Assembly: GCA_964019055.1 (NCBI GenBank)
Contig: OZ025219.1
Coordinates: forward strand, 8,808,388-8,872,387
DNA: 64,000 bases
Source: Anthopleura xanthogrammica
Taxonomy: Eukaryota; Cnidaria; Anthozoa; Actiniaria; Actiniidae
Direction: 5' to 3'
Below the pieces are notes generated by a model. That model ran no database searches, was not told the DNA's origin, and saw only the letters and a list, made by a program, of their open reading frames with translations. Made by a program: the position numbers and the translations under genes. The stretch's first letter is position 1. Each line of letters opens with the position of its first letter. Of the stretch, positions 1 to 43,400 are shown piece by piece.

Positions 1-286
1 ATCTTCATAGTATCGGTTTTATATCAGTTGTAAATATTATAATATTAATATGTTGACAAAATTTCTAGTTATTCTTTTTCTAACCAAAGTATTGGCCCAA
101 AAGAATGTGTTATTTACTTGTGCTTTACATGATATACGAAACCTGCAACACCATTGGACAATTGCCTTTGAGTCGGAATTTCAAAATATGGCTTATTCCC
201 AACATTTGCAATTTGAATTTCAAATTGTGGTAAAAGTAGATTCTACTGAAGCATGATGCATGTTGTTCTGGTGTTTGTTTTTATAG

Positions 287-8596
<8,310 letters not shown>

Positions 8597-8826
8597 TCGG
8601 AAATTATTTACACATTATGAATCAAGAAACCTAAGCCTTTCACTTAGCCTCTTCGGCCGCCGGCGTCTCTTTGCTCTTTCGCGTCAATTCCTTTGGCGGA
8701 CTACCTGTGGTGACACTGGGGGGTTTTAAGAACGCGTTTTTAGTATCAATCTTTGGATACTAAGGTGGCTGGTACCCGATGCCGTAGACGTTCTTAAATA
8801 GGGTATAATAGGTTGTTTCGGGCCAG

Positions 8827-9122
8827 TAGAAGCACAGGGAGCCCAAACAAAGTTCCTGTGTTTGTCTTTATAAGTAAGGGTATGGCTAACTCACAGATCT
8901 ATTTACAATTCAGTTAGCTTCTTACGTTTTGTTCTATCTTTATACTAACTCCCATACATTCCCTTATAAACCATACACATGAAATCTTGATCCCTCAGCT
9001 TTGTCATTCTTACTGCGCATGCTTGACAAAATGCATCGGTTCGACGAAATGCGCAGTAAGAATGACAGGGCTCTCGGGAGAGTGATACACGAGGAACCTT
9101 GTTTGGGCTGCCTGTGGTCGAA
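8827..9122. repeat. Foldback element with a perfect 18-bp inner palindrome
   Basis: Outer arms: agcccaaacaaagttcctg (about 8841) against caaggttcctc-type complement at about 9090-9116 (ggaaccttgtttgggct). Inner arms: gtcattcttactgcgcat (9003-9020) and atgcgcagtaagaatgac (9049-9066) are exact reverse complements around a 28-nt loop. The inner motif is the same sequence that is tandemly repeated near 14.0-14.2 kb. Confidence 0.6.
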
Positions 9123-10934
9123 GCTTTATACAAAACCCTCTTGAATCTATTCACAACAAGGAAACAGGATTCTTGAATGTTGAATAGCAGTATTTATTGT
9201 AACATAAGTATTTCATTGACGGTAAGATAATATTTTCAGAATAAAGATCATTAAATAGGTAAATTGTAGAATCCAGTTACAAAATGACGCATGTATTGCT
9301 CGCGTTTTCTAGCTAATAAAAGAACATCACCGCAGTTATATATCTGGTGAAGTTTAGCACACAACTACAAGTTACGCGGCTAACGGCATACGACTTTCTG
9401 CGCACAAAGATTTCAGATTTGAGAAGCTTTTGCCGAGTCGATTGAGATTAGAGCAGTCGTTGCCAAGGTAACAGGACGTCACCATAGCAACGATTCTAAT
9501 AATGACTACTTGGAGCTTGCTCATGCGTCGTTTTGCAAATAAATTTTATTGACCATACATGGTCAGAAAATTTGATCATATAGCATTAATTTACAAAACT
9601 GGTTTCGTATGATTGGAGAAAACTATACGGTTCATCTCACCGGCAAGTAAGGAAAACACTTAAATGGGTTCTCATTGTTTCAATTCAGCCAATCAAAACC
9701 CGTATACTGCTCACGTGGTAATTCGTAACGACTTAAGTATTTTTCTCCAATCGTGCGAAATCTGTTCTGCTTCAAGAAGAATGAATCTATAATTGTCTAA
9801 GCACAAATATTTTCCATTTATTACTCTATGTAAACCGAAATAATTCAATTTCTTGAACATTAAAAGAAATTCAGTCTCATTTTTATTGTCGCTGTAATTT
9901 ACCTCCAGGCCCGCTCTTTATATCATGGCGAGGAGGCCTGGGTCAAGTTTTGCTGACTACATGATCCTAAAAAGTAATTATTCTAAATTATTCTAAATTC
10001 ATTTAATTTTTACGCAGAAGAAAATAAAATGGAAACTATTGGTGGATCTTGACAAGAAAAAGTTGTATTTTTATGAGGAAACTTGAGACTAGTTTTCTCT
10101 TTAGCTGATTATAGATGTGCCTAAAACTATGCTTTAATATCTTATAAGTTCTAACTTTATAAAAAGAAATAAATTGACTAAAATTGTTTAACTATGTGAT
10201 TATTGAACTGGTGCGCTAGAATTTGTACATCCGTTTCCTGTTTCACAGGATCAAAAGTTTCTATTTCAACAATTTGAATCCAATATGTTAGACTCGTGAC
10301 CAGACCTCCAGTGTAATATGCCATGAGCGAGTACTGGGAACCAACTATCACTCGTGACGTCATTGTGCCTTTACAAATGTTAATTCTACTGGATTACCAT
10401 TGTAAGGTAGTAACGAGAGAAGACGAACTCACTAGTCCATTTTCTCTTGGTCGTATCTTATGTAGAGTAGATTTCAATTTACTCAAAAAAAAATAAAAAA
10501 AATTCAAAGCCATGCCGCTTCGTGACCGTGGTGGGATCATGATGGGACACGCCCTTAATGACTACTTTTAGACGGTCATACGAAATTTATTCCTTATTTC
10601 TTACCAATCTTACACGGTACGATTTTTCCTCGCAACTTTTTCCAACTACAAAATGCGGACGATGATTGTCTTAAGAGGGTATTTACACAAAAGTAGGGTA
10701 GACTTACTGCCAGAGATGAATCTTTCATTTCTGGTGTCCCCTGGGGAAGGAAACAAAAGAAAGAAGCGCCCTACCGTCATGTAAAAAAATTGTCTCTTAG
10801 TTTAGCAACAACGAACGAGGCACGGTCTTGAAACAAATTTGATATGACATACGGCACTGGTCTTGCTGCTTTATGCACTTTTGAAAACGAAAAACATGGC
10901 GACTCGATATTGGGAATTCAGTACCAATTCCTTA

Positions 10935-11460
10935 CTTAGTCACATGACCTTACTAGACACATGATTTAGGCACATGACGCTCACGTGACATGCTCGCGTG
11001 AAAGTAACGCTAGCTAGTGACATTATTAAGCCACTTAATGCTCACGTAATATATTTGTGTAACAGTAACGCTAGTTTCACGACTGAAGCATTCAACACTC
11101 ACGTGATATGCACGCGTGACAGTAAAGCTAGCCACATGACTTAGGCACATGACGCTCACTTAATATGATTGCGTGACAGTAACGCTTGTCACTTCACGAC
11201 TGAAGCATTCAACGCTCACGTGATATGCACGCGTGACAGTAAAGCTAGCCACATGACTTAGGCACATGACGCTCACTTAATATGATTGCGTGACAGTAAC
11301 GCTTATCACTTCACGACTGAAGCATTCAAGCTCACGTGATATGCACGCGTGACAGTAAATCTAGCCACATGACTTAGGCAAATGACGCTCACTTAATATG
11401 ATTGCGTGACAGAAACGCTTGTCACTTGGCTACGATATGCCATTCAGAGCACGTGACAGT
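10935..11460. repeat. 117-bp satellite with two related half-units
   Basis: acgtgatatgcacgcgtgac starts at 11101, 11218 and 11334, giving periods of 117 and 116 bp. Each unit is two half-units of about 58 bp, both beginning gctcac..atatg..gcgtgac and ending agtaa.gct. More diverged half-units extend upstream to about 10935. Every second half-unit carries a CACGTG E-box. Confidence 0.8.
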
Positions 11461-11966
11461 AACTCCAACACACGGCTTTCAAAACAATTTTAAGAATTTT
11501 CCGCGACCTACAAAAATGATAAAATCTAAGTACAACTTGAAAATTGAAATCCTACGATAAATTTAAAGATTGGTTTTTAAATACGATAGAAATAATAAAC
11601 TACTAAATGCCAATAAGGATTATTACATTCATTGATAATATTAATAATAATGATACATTAATTAGAATAGTTGTAAAGCTCACAATTGAATAATTATTTA
11701 CAACTACAGGACTCCTGTCAAATAACAACACATATACATTAGCATCACGTGTTCGTATATTGCAGTGTGTTGCCATGACAACGTTAAGGGAGTAGTATAC
11801 CTTCATTCTAATAATAGGTCAATGACCCTTTCTTCTATACATGCTTGCTCGCACTGTGCAACGTGTCCAGTGAATTGAGCGCAGTTACTTCAAAGCAGGG
11901 CAAATAACTGTTGACTCTTGTATAGTTCAAGTTCTAAAATTTGCTGTTAATAGCCTAGAATTCACC

Positions 11967-34059
<22,093 letters not shown>

Positions 34060-37000
34060 ATTTGCTTGCAAAGAACTCCACAGCCCAAGCACAATATTAT
34101 CGATTACTCTTGGAAGTCACGTGCCTACATAACCAATCGATATTCCATATTTTTTTCTAAAACAAGAAACGCTTGATAAATCGAATCAATGAACCACTAA
34201 TAATTATTCGTGTTTGATGCTGTTGCTCATGTTTGTGATGGCTATTATGATAGCTATAGTATTGATCAAAATTGTTAAGGAAACAGGAATCTGCCCAGAT
34301 TCTCGTGTGTTTGGGAGGTACTATACCGGGCTTTGTCATCGTGAAAGTGATGGAAAATAAATGTCTCTGAACACCTGGCCAACTGTAATACTGGTTTAAT
34401 CAGAAAATCTATCGGAAACTCAGTGTTGTCCTGGTGAAAAGGCCAGCGTCGTTCGATCAATGGCAATAATTTTTTAGAAAAAAAGCCGTAACGAAGACCA
34501 CTTATATAAAACGAAAACAAAACGGAAAAATGGCTGAAAAATGGTTTTAATTACTGGAAAAATGGCAAAAATTTTCTCAAGGAAAAAAAATGGAAAACGC
34601 GAAGATTTGATGAAAAAGATTCGCGGATATTTGATTTAAAATAAAAAGGAGTTAATTCCAATAAAGCTAATAAAACTTCTTAGCTTCTTACATAGGTGGA
34701 GAGTCTCGAGAAGACGAAAGGTGCTCAAAGTTTATTTTGTGCATCTATTTTTAGAATACATTTGGAAGACAGACTTGATTCTTGATTTATGTCGCTTGGA
34801 GATGTTACGATAAGTGCTGGCTAATTCTTGGCGGTCGTTTCTTCTTGTTCTCTCAATCATGTACAATTATACCGTCAATTGTAAATCCTTCTTCCATTTT
34901 GTTTATTTAATGTCTCGACGCGAGCAAACTTTTTTATGTTTTCTGGAAAAAAATTAACCACATGAAAAATAGGCTGTAACTAAAAAGGAAAAGGCTGATT
35001 TATCTTCAATTAATATACTGTGTCAAATTTCATTTTGAATACACGATCAATATATATAAAAAAATGAATTAAACGCGGTTCGAAATTGTGCTTCTATATA
35101 GCTTTGATATTTGGAGAAAATTGAAGCGATGAAAAAGAGGATAAAGCATTTTTTTCCCCTAAGAATGATATTAAATTAAAATAAGTAAATACATACTTGG
35201 GGAGGTAGTATCAAACTTTTCTTTTCATTTTTTTCTCCCTGATTTACCTACTTGGCTTAAAGATTTCTTTTTACATAATCGTCAATCGTGATTGACCAGA
35301 AACAAACCACGATAAGCTATCAGCTACTGAGAATTGAATGGTAAAAGAAGCGCTTGTCTGAACTATTGTCTGGTTGAGTGGAACCACAACACTGACTTTG
35401 TGTTAGTAGTCTGTACGAAATTGTATACTTTACATGGCTGTGAAGAAGTCAAGATACACAAGGGTGTCGTGCCGTGCCGTGCTCGTGAAGGTGAATTTGA
35501 ATGGGTGAGCACGGATATCGTGCACTGTAGTGATGGATATAAATGTTGTCAATGGTACATCTTACGGATGTTATTGGTTTGAGATGCGAATGAGGCAATA
35601 TACACCGACAATAAACACTGAACAAAGCCTTACTAAGCTCAGTAACAATTATTCTGTGCCATTGCCGTTTCGTTTGACAGTCACGCGAAGTCTAGTCTAG
35701 AATCGGCAGTGGTAGCGACGCGCTTTTGTCCATAGTTTTTTAATTTTTTTGTAGGAGCGCGCCCTTAGACAGTGGTGACTTCGTGCGTGGCTTCGCAATC
35801 ACTTCAGACGATCAAATTCGCGGACTAACACACAAATAATAAACAGCTCTGAATACAAGTAAACTTGAATAAAATAAACGGCTCTTAAGATTATGAAGAA
35901 TAAACACACCAAGCAATGTTAAATGAAATTTGGATAAAGCTTTGTTAATTGATTTTGGAAAAGTGTTTGAGGTTATTAGTTTTGTCATGATTTCGTGCAA
36001 GCAAATTTCATTGATTGCATTAACTATGTTACAGTGGCGGATCTAGCTGTCTTGGGGGACTTGGGGGACCTCGATTGTGAATCTCCGAGGACTTAGGACA
36101 TAATTTAAGACGTATTCAAGAAGGATGATTTTTTCATCCTTAGAGATTATTTCCCCCTTTTCAAAATCCTAGGTAGCCACTGTAAGTTGGTGTAAACCAA
36201 TCTGTGGTCCTCTTTTCTGCGCAACTCAGCTGTAATCTTATTGAAACACCTGCTTGGAACAGTGTAATGACTCACCCGGGCGTATTCAAACCAGACCATT
36301 CAGTAAACCAAAAAATCTCCTGAAACTTGTCGAGTCAAACTGTCATTTTTCTCCTTAAAGTTGACAGAAAAAATTAAAGTTTCAAAACTTATTAATCGTG
36401 TTAATATTTGAATAGGCTCTTGAGAACTGGTCTCATGAGGTCAATGAAGGCTCGCCAACAATCTTAAAATGGAAATATTTGCTAAATCTACGGACATCTT
36501 GAACATTTCCGATTTGTTTCGGTTTATTTTCATTTATACTGCGACAACAGGCAACTGTTTAACTACGTCCCGAGGCACTCTATCAAAACGATCTCATAAA
36601 AGTGACATTCACTTATTTGAAAGGGTCGCTGCAAACACTAACTTCTATGATGAAAAAATAACCGCGAAAACAATTTGTTTGGAGGGAGGCGTAAGCAATA
36701 AATTGCGCATATCTAAGGAACCGGCCATTATTTACAGGGAGGGACGGGGGGAGGGGGGCTGGTGCATTTTGATCTTTGCTTGCACAAATTTTCGTGACCC
36801 ATCCTCTCAAAGTGTCCCTTGTCTCTCTTAGCCCTGTCCTTGTGGAGCATGAAAAATACTGCCCCCCGGCTCTATCTGCACCAGCCACCCCCCCCCCCCC
36901 CCTCCCTGTAAATTTAGACTGGTCCCTAATGGGCGGCAAGGAAAATATTAGAAAAAATGGTGTGTTTTCATTTTCATTACAAGTATTTCACTCGCATTGC

Positions 37001-37460
37001 CATCGCTCTCTTCTCTAACAGAAACGTTTGATTCAATTTTTCATCTCTTTTACTAAGTGCGCGTGTTTAAGAACCATGACGAAATTGGGTTTCCAAAGCC
37101 ATAATTAAAGATAAATCTAGCTGTTGCGAAGGTTTTATGAACTTTGAAAAGACGCCAAAAGTAGAACTGAGAAGAAGGCTGAAGTCCTCCCTCCCCTCCC
37201 CTCCCCTCTCCCGATCCCCTGTGTCTGCCATTTGAAAAGAAAAAGCTCTAAATAAAATAAAAAAGTGGGGAAATCCTCAGTAATGTAGTAAATAAGACAA
37301 AGAAAAAAGAAAAAAATGTCGCTATTTGAAAACCGAAAAAACTAAAGCAAAAAAATATATATATATATGTTAGGTATATAAATATTTTACAGAGTGAATA
37401 TATATGTAAGACTGGCACTAGAAGGGCTCGCATTGTATTGTGGGTTTTTTCTCATTCATC
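34060..37460. other. Intergenic region, divergent CaMKII and ERLIN starts
   Basis: 3.4 kb between two divergent start codons; it should contain both promoters and 5' UTRs, but no core promoter could be fixed. No convincing gene: open frames of 82 and 120 codons (35334-35582, 36469-36831) have no recognisable domain, and the second overlaps an inverted-repeat element. A C-run lies near 36890-36902. Confidence 0.55.
36712..36932. repeat. Inverted-repeat (MITE-like) element
   Basis: aaggaaccggcc...atttacagggagg at the left is mirrored, imperfectly, by cctccctgtaaatttagactggtccct at the right. The interior is non-coding and G/C-rich, unlike its surroundings. Confidence 0.5.
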
Positions 37461-40400
37461 ATGTCGGCCGCTGTAGGTGCTGGAATTATAGTCCTCTTAA
37501 CATCTCTTCTTTTTAACTTTGCCTTGCATAAAATAGAAGAAGGTTAGTATCAGATAATACACGAATCTTAGATTTCTTAAATAGGGGAATATCAATCCTT
37601 GAGCGTTTGTTGATCGTGCACAAATCAAGCTGAAATATCAGCTTCTTTTAAAATTAATTTGAGCGCGTCTACTTATTAATTAACTCAAAGCTTTCTGTTT
37701 GTTTCGAAATTAGCGAATTTCAATATAACTGAAATAGTATTTTCTAACTGCTTTATAAAGTTCACTCTGTGGATCATCTCGTTTAATGGAATAACATATA
37801 TTATAGCTTTTAAAAACTTTGATGATTATTCTTAAACAGGATGGTAATGAGTAAGCACATTCCTTAATTTCATTGTTTTTATTCGACTTGTTTCGTTTTT
37901 GTTTACAATTCTATTTAATAAGATCCCAGCCATTCCTTTGAAATTCCAATCTTTCACTTATTTGGAGGAGGTATAAATATTTTCTAGAAATTTGCATTTT
38001 TAATAAAAAGTTAAGAAATTATAAAAAAATTATTGCACCTATTAAGCTTATATATTTTTATAATTACACAACCAACACAGCACAAGATGAAAGGGTCCTT
38101 GGCTTCCATCATGCTTTCAACAAAATACTAACTCAAACTGTTGGAAATTTGATTGATGGAAGCCAAAAACCCAAATGGCACATGATTAAGAAAATGGTAT
38201 AAATATGTGCAAAGCTTACAGATTTGATTATATATGCATGGCCTACAGATTTATCACTATTTGTTTCATCTTCATTTTCGATATTCAAGTATAATTTCTT
38301 TCTTTTTTACTTGCCAGGTCATGTTGGAGTCTACTATAGGGTATGCTCAAACCATTGATTAAATCTTAAGATTTTGTCACAGATCAAACCTGAAACAACC
38401 TCTGGGCTAATCTAAGTCAGGGCACTGCTAACTCAAAGATCAAATCTTGAAACAACCTTTGGGCTGATCAAAGTCAGGGCCTGGCTAACTCACAGATCGA
38501 ACCTGAAACAGCCCTTGGGCTGATCAAACTCGGGGTACATATGGGTAATAGCTGTTATTACCAGGGCCTCTAGCAGGTTGCGGGGAAAAAATACAGCACC
38601 CTTGCTTTCCAGGATTTCATTTAAAACTTTCATTGACTTTATTTTTTAGGGTGGTGCTCTTCTTGCCAGTACTAGTGGACCAGGTTATCATTTCATGATA
38701 CCTTTTATCACATCATTCAGATCAGTACAATCAACTTTACAAACCGATGAAGTCAAAAATGTTCCTTGTGGTACAAGGTAAATATATGAATAATGTAATT
38801 ATATCATTAAATTTTATCTTACTCTAACCAGCTTCATCCTCACCCAATCCCACCTTCCACACACTCCCCACATCACTCTAATCAGTATATTTACAGTAAC
38901 TCAATAGAATTAACTTATGAATTATTATATATACAGCTGTAAGTCTTAGTTCCAAATTTATCAAGTTCAAAAGTGAAATCTCAGTGTTTATACACCAAAT
39001 CAAAATATGGTGAACAACTTGAATAACTATTGTTCTGGACTCATGTTCACGTGGATTTTCATAAAAGCAATTCTACATGTATGAGAGGCTAGTCAGTCCA
39101 AAGCAATAGTTACTCAAATTAGTCAGCCATACATGTATTTCGATTTGGTGTATTGGGTGGCCCTCTATTTATCAACTGATTCTTATCAAAATTTAGTAGT
39201 AATAATTTTTGCAGAGTAAAACAGAAGAACCAAGAATATAGCCATTAGAACGTGTACCAACAAATCTGTTAACAAAATTCTATAAATATGAATTGATATT
39301 AAAGAGAATTTTTTAAATTTATTTCAGTGGAGGTGTAATGATTTACATTGATAGGATTGAAGTTGTTAATATTTTAAATGCAGAAAATGGTAAGCAAATA
39401 CTTTTGAACTCAGTATATAAAGGTTATTTACTGGCCAGGAGGTTTGGATAGGGAAAACTGTGCCCAAGGACTTGAATATAAAGATTGAGGCCATTAGGCA
39501 GAGGCTCATTTTCAAGGCCAAGAGCACAGTTTTTCCCTATCTGGACCAACTTTAAGATGGTAAATAACTTATCTGTTTTTCTCCCAAACATTTTCCACTT
39601 GTTATGCAACGTTTTTTTGTTGTTTAGCAATCCGTTATCCCATGGATGTGCACAGAGGACATCAGAATACGTCAGGATTTTATTCACAAATAATTTTATT
39701 TACAGACTGCTGATTGCTTCTTAAATTAAAATTTTTGCATTATTTTTGTAGTTTATGAAGTAGTCAAGAAGTATACTGCAGACTATGATAGAACTTTAAT
39801 TTTCAATAAAGTTCACCATGAACTGAACCAGGTAAGGATGGTATAATAGGAAAACAATAATCTTTCACCACCGTGATTCCTATGGGTCAGGTCACCTGGA
39901 GCCTCGTCCATGCATGGAGCCTTGTCTTGAATTGCTTTGTAGGTGTGTTCCTAAGTTCTTTTGCTCGTGCTTTATTTTCTACAGTGCGCGCTCTGTCTCT
40001 TTCCTGTTTGGTTCGTTTAGATCTGTTTATACACGTAGATCGTATTGTTTCTCTGATTGGTCCTTATATTCGTAAAACGCAAATCGCACGCACTTATAGT
40101 CTTTAAATATTTTGAATCGTTGTAAAACATACTTTTCGCCCTGATGATGCACTAGAAGTGCGAAAGCTCGGTATTATATTAAAAAATAGTGGAAGAAACA
40201 AACGTAAACAATATGATAATACTATTATTTCTGATAATGTATAAATGTTTTTATTTTGTTGTAGTTTTGTAGCAGTCACTCTCTTCAAGAAGTCTACATT
40301 GATTTGTTTGGTAGGCTCAGCACTTTATTTCATTTTGTTTTTGTTTAACCGTGAACTAACATTTGTTATCCAATAGCTGATCATAGTTGCAGACTACTGC

Positions 40401-43400
40401 AGTTTTACATATTCTGCGAACCCAGACATTCCAACGGCTTGTTATGAAATGGGTTTTTACTGCCGTCAATCAAAACTAATCAGTCAGTACCTTTTATATT
40501 TTTGAGTAAAACGACAGTAAAAAACCCATTTCACATCAAGTCATTGGAATGTCTGGGTTTGCAGAATATGTAAAACTGCAGTAAGGAGACACTAATAAAA
40601 TATAAAATTGCAATTTTATTTGCAGACCAGATTGATGAAAATCTTAAATCTGCTCTTCAGCAAGACCTGTTAGTAATGGCTCCTGGTCTTACTGTCCATG
40701 TGAGTGATAAAAAAATACATGTGAATACTTCACAACTTGTAATAAGCTAGCAGGAAGCAAGTAGTCAACACCTTAAGTTCTGGTTCTAGTTTATATCCAT
40801 TACAGAGGCTGCCTACAGTTTTTCTAGTGCTCGCCCCCTAGACTTTGGATGGCTGCAGTTCTTATATGCAAGCACCTGTTGTTTTGAAATTTCATCCACG
40901 TGCTGTATGAAGATTTTAATTTGTAACGAAGTATATTTCATTGAAATCTGAGTTACCATAGACTTTGGAAATATAACACACTGGAAACTACCCCTTGGAA
41001 TTTGTGGTTGTCCGGGCGAGTTTGGGAAGGGTCTATCAATAGATCAATAGATTACAGTCCTCTTTTCACACGGCATTATTATAATTTTCACAAAAGATTT
41101 TCTCATATTTCCTTATTCATTATTTATATATATCTTACAGCGCAACGCGCCTTACTGTGGCCACCCTGCCAAAGTTTCGTACAAGTACGATAAATCACTT
41201 CTTGCAAAGAATTTCCACATGAAAAAGACTGCCTACGAAAGTATTAAGTGTTAGCAAGCCAAAAGAGCAAAACTGGTTTTAGAAATAGAGATTTTTAAGC
41301 ATTTTCTTCAAGTTCTTGCTCCGAAGTTCAAATATTTGCGGTAACAACAAAGCAAGTTCACATGCAAATTTACAGATTCTCGCTTTCTGATTGGCTAACT
41401 TGTAAAAAAGTTTGTTGGGTGGCTACAGTAAGGCGCGTCACACTGTAAGGGTTTCTTGAGGGATGGTTAGTATATTTTACATGGGTTGGGTTCGGGTGAT
41501 ACACCTTGTAGGGGACTTAATGTTAATAGGGGACTTATTGTTTACCACCTGCCTTTGGCAAATTGATTAAATAAAAAAAAGAAATAAAAAAATAAAGTTA
41601 TAAAGAGAGAATGACAGCCTTTTATCAAAAAGAGTTATGCAAAAGTTAAACAATTTACCTTTGCCATGAACCTCTGATAAACTCAAACAAAAGACTAATT
41701 GTTTTTTATCTATTTTTTAACTAAATTTTGTTTTTGGTGCAGGCCGTGAGGGTAACAAAACCAAAGATTCCAGAAAGCATCAGAAGAAATTATGAACTCA
41801 TGTAAGTTTTAACAAAAAATCTGTTTCCGTGAAAATGTTGTTAAATGTTGTTGTTGATAATTTTTTGTGATGATGACAACTTTTTGTACAGGGAAGCTGA
41901 AAAGACCAAGCTTATGATTGCACAACAGAAGCAAAAAGTTGTGGAGAAAGAAGCAGAAACAGAAAGAAAGAAAGCTGTTATTGGTAAGTGTAATGCTGTC
42001 AGCTGGATTTTTAGGTTTTCTGTGAGTTGCCATTCTGTCTGTCTGTCTATCTGTCTGACTACATCTCTACATGTATATGTATCTAATCAATTTCTGCTAT
42101 AAGTTGTTCATGTCTCTCCCACATCTGTTTGCTTACAGGTGGCCAGTATATTTGTCCACCTGCATTGTCTCTATGCCTCCCTCCATCCTTGTTTGTCTGT
42201 CTGTCTGTCTACATGTATTGTCTGTTTGCCTGCCTCTCAGCATATGACTTCCAGCTGAGCTGATCGAGTTCCCTGAAAGAAATTATGGGTCCACTATTTT
42301 TGGTTAGCATTTTTGAAGCAGGGACTGATTACAGTTGAGATATTGGGATGGAATTCCACTATAAGTTTGACTAGTGTTTACAATCAATTTACAGAAGGAA
42401 GAACTCTTATTTCATGAGTTCTCTTGGCAGAATCATGGAAAATGTTATTAAAAATATACAATGTTGAATCTTCAATTCTGATTTGTTGACCTTGAGTTTG
42501 TACTGAAGGTCAACTCAGCTGGTTGACACTACCAAATGTTTTTATTTATTGATAGTTTAATATTTATAAACTGCTTTAACTATTCAGAGGCTGAGAAACA
42601 AGCAATGGTATCCCAAATACAGTACCAACAAAAAATCCATGAGAAAGAAAGTCTCAAAAAGATGTCCATGATTGAAGGTAAGCTATAAGGCTGCATTCGT
42701 TATGTATGCCACGAGGGATATACTGGTGATATTTTTTAATACTATCTAAAATTTTGAGGCCCCCCCCCCCCCAAAATTAATTCTCTTAAAAAATATGAGA
42801 TTTACCCATTGAACTTACAAATGATTTTCAGATCCCCCTAAATTCCCTCTCCCCAGACATGTCTGTATTTAACTCTTCATGGCTGTCCAAGCCAACAAAA
42901 AATATCTCAAAATACCCAAGCAGATTTTTGCTGCTAAAATATAGTCTGCTAGGGTGTCTTCCCCTTGCAGAGGGGACTGTAATAAACCCCCTTTAACCAA
43001 TGTACAGCACCCCACTTTCTGGAATTATTTACTAGAAGTATGTATCTATTTTCATTATGGAACATGTAATTTTGCATATTTTTAGATGCCACTCATGTTG
43101 CAAGAATGAAAGCACATGCCGATGCTGACTTCTATATCTCTCAAAAAGAAGCAGATTCTAACAAAGTAAATATACTTATGACTTGTTGGACTTTTAATTT
43201 TCATTTTTCCAGGAAAAATTACAATTATCATGGAGTTTATTTTTAAAGGCAAAATCTAAATATTTTATCACTTTTTTTCCTTTCTTCAGCTTAAACTTTC
43301 AAAGGAGTATCTAGAACTCCAAAGGTACAAATCCATTTCTACAAACTCCAAGATCTACTTTGGGCCAAATATACCAAGCATTTTCTTCGATCCTAGCAAA

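Larger units (their letters stand above)
8597..11966. other. Intergenic region between WDR45 and CaMKII 3' ends
   Basis: The two genes converge here. I see no gene. Recognisable content is a foldback element (8827-9122) and a 117-bp satellite (10935-11460). The rest is AT-rich single-copy-looking DNA that should include both 3' UTRs; no polyadenylation site could be assigned with confidence. Confidence 0.6.

Noticed and set aside
50..256. 68-codon open frame before the first WDR45 exon
   Set aside because: Needs a TTG start, has no recognisable domain and ends just before a splice acceptor; best read as intron.
8660..8705. cgcgtcaattcctttgg resembles a conserved antisense 18S rRNA segment
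   Set aside because: Only about 13 bases match and the flanks do not continue as rRNA.
36469..36831. 120-codon open frame between CaMKII and ERLIN
   Set aside because: No domain, and it runs into an inverted-repeat element; coding use not supported.
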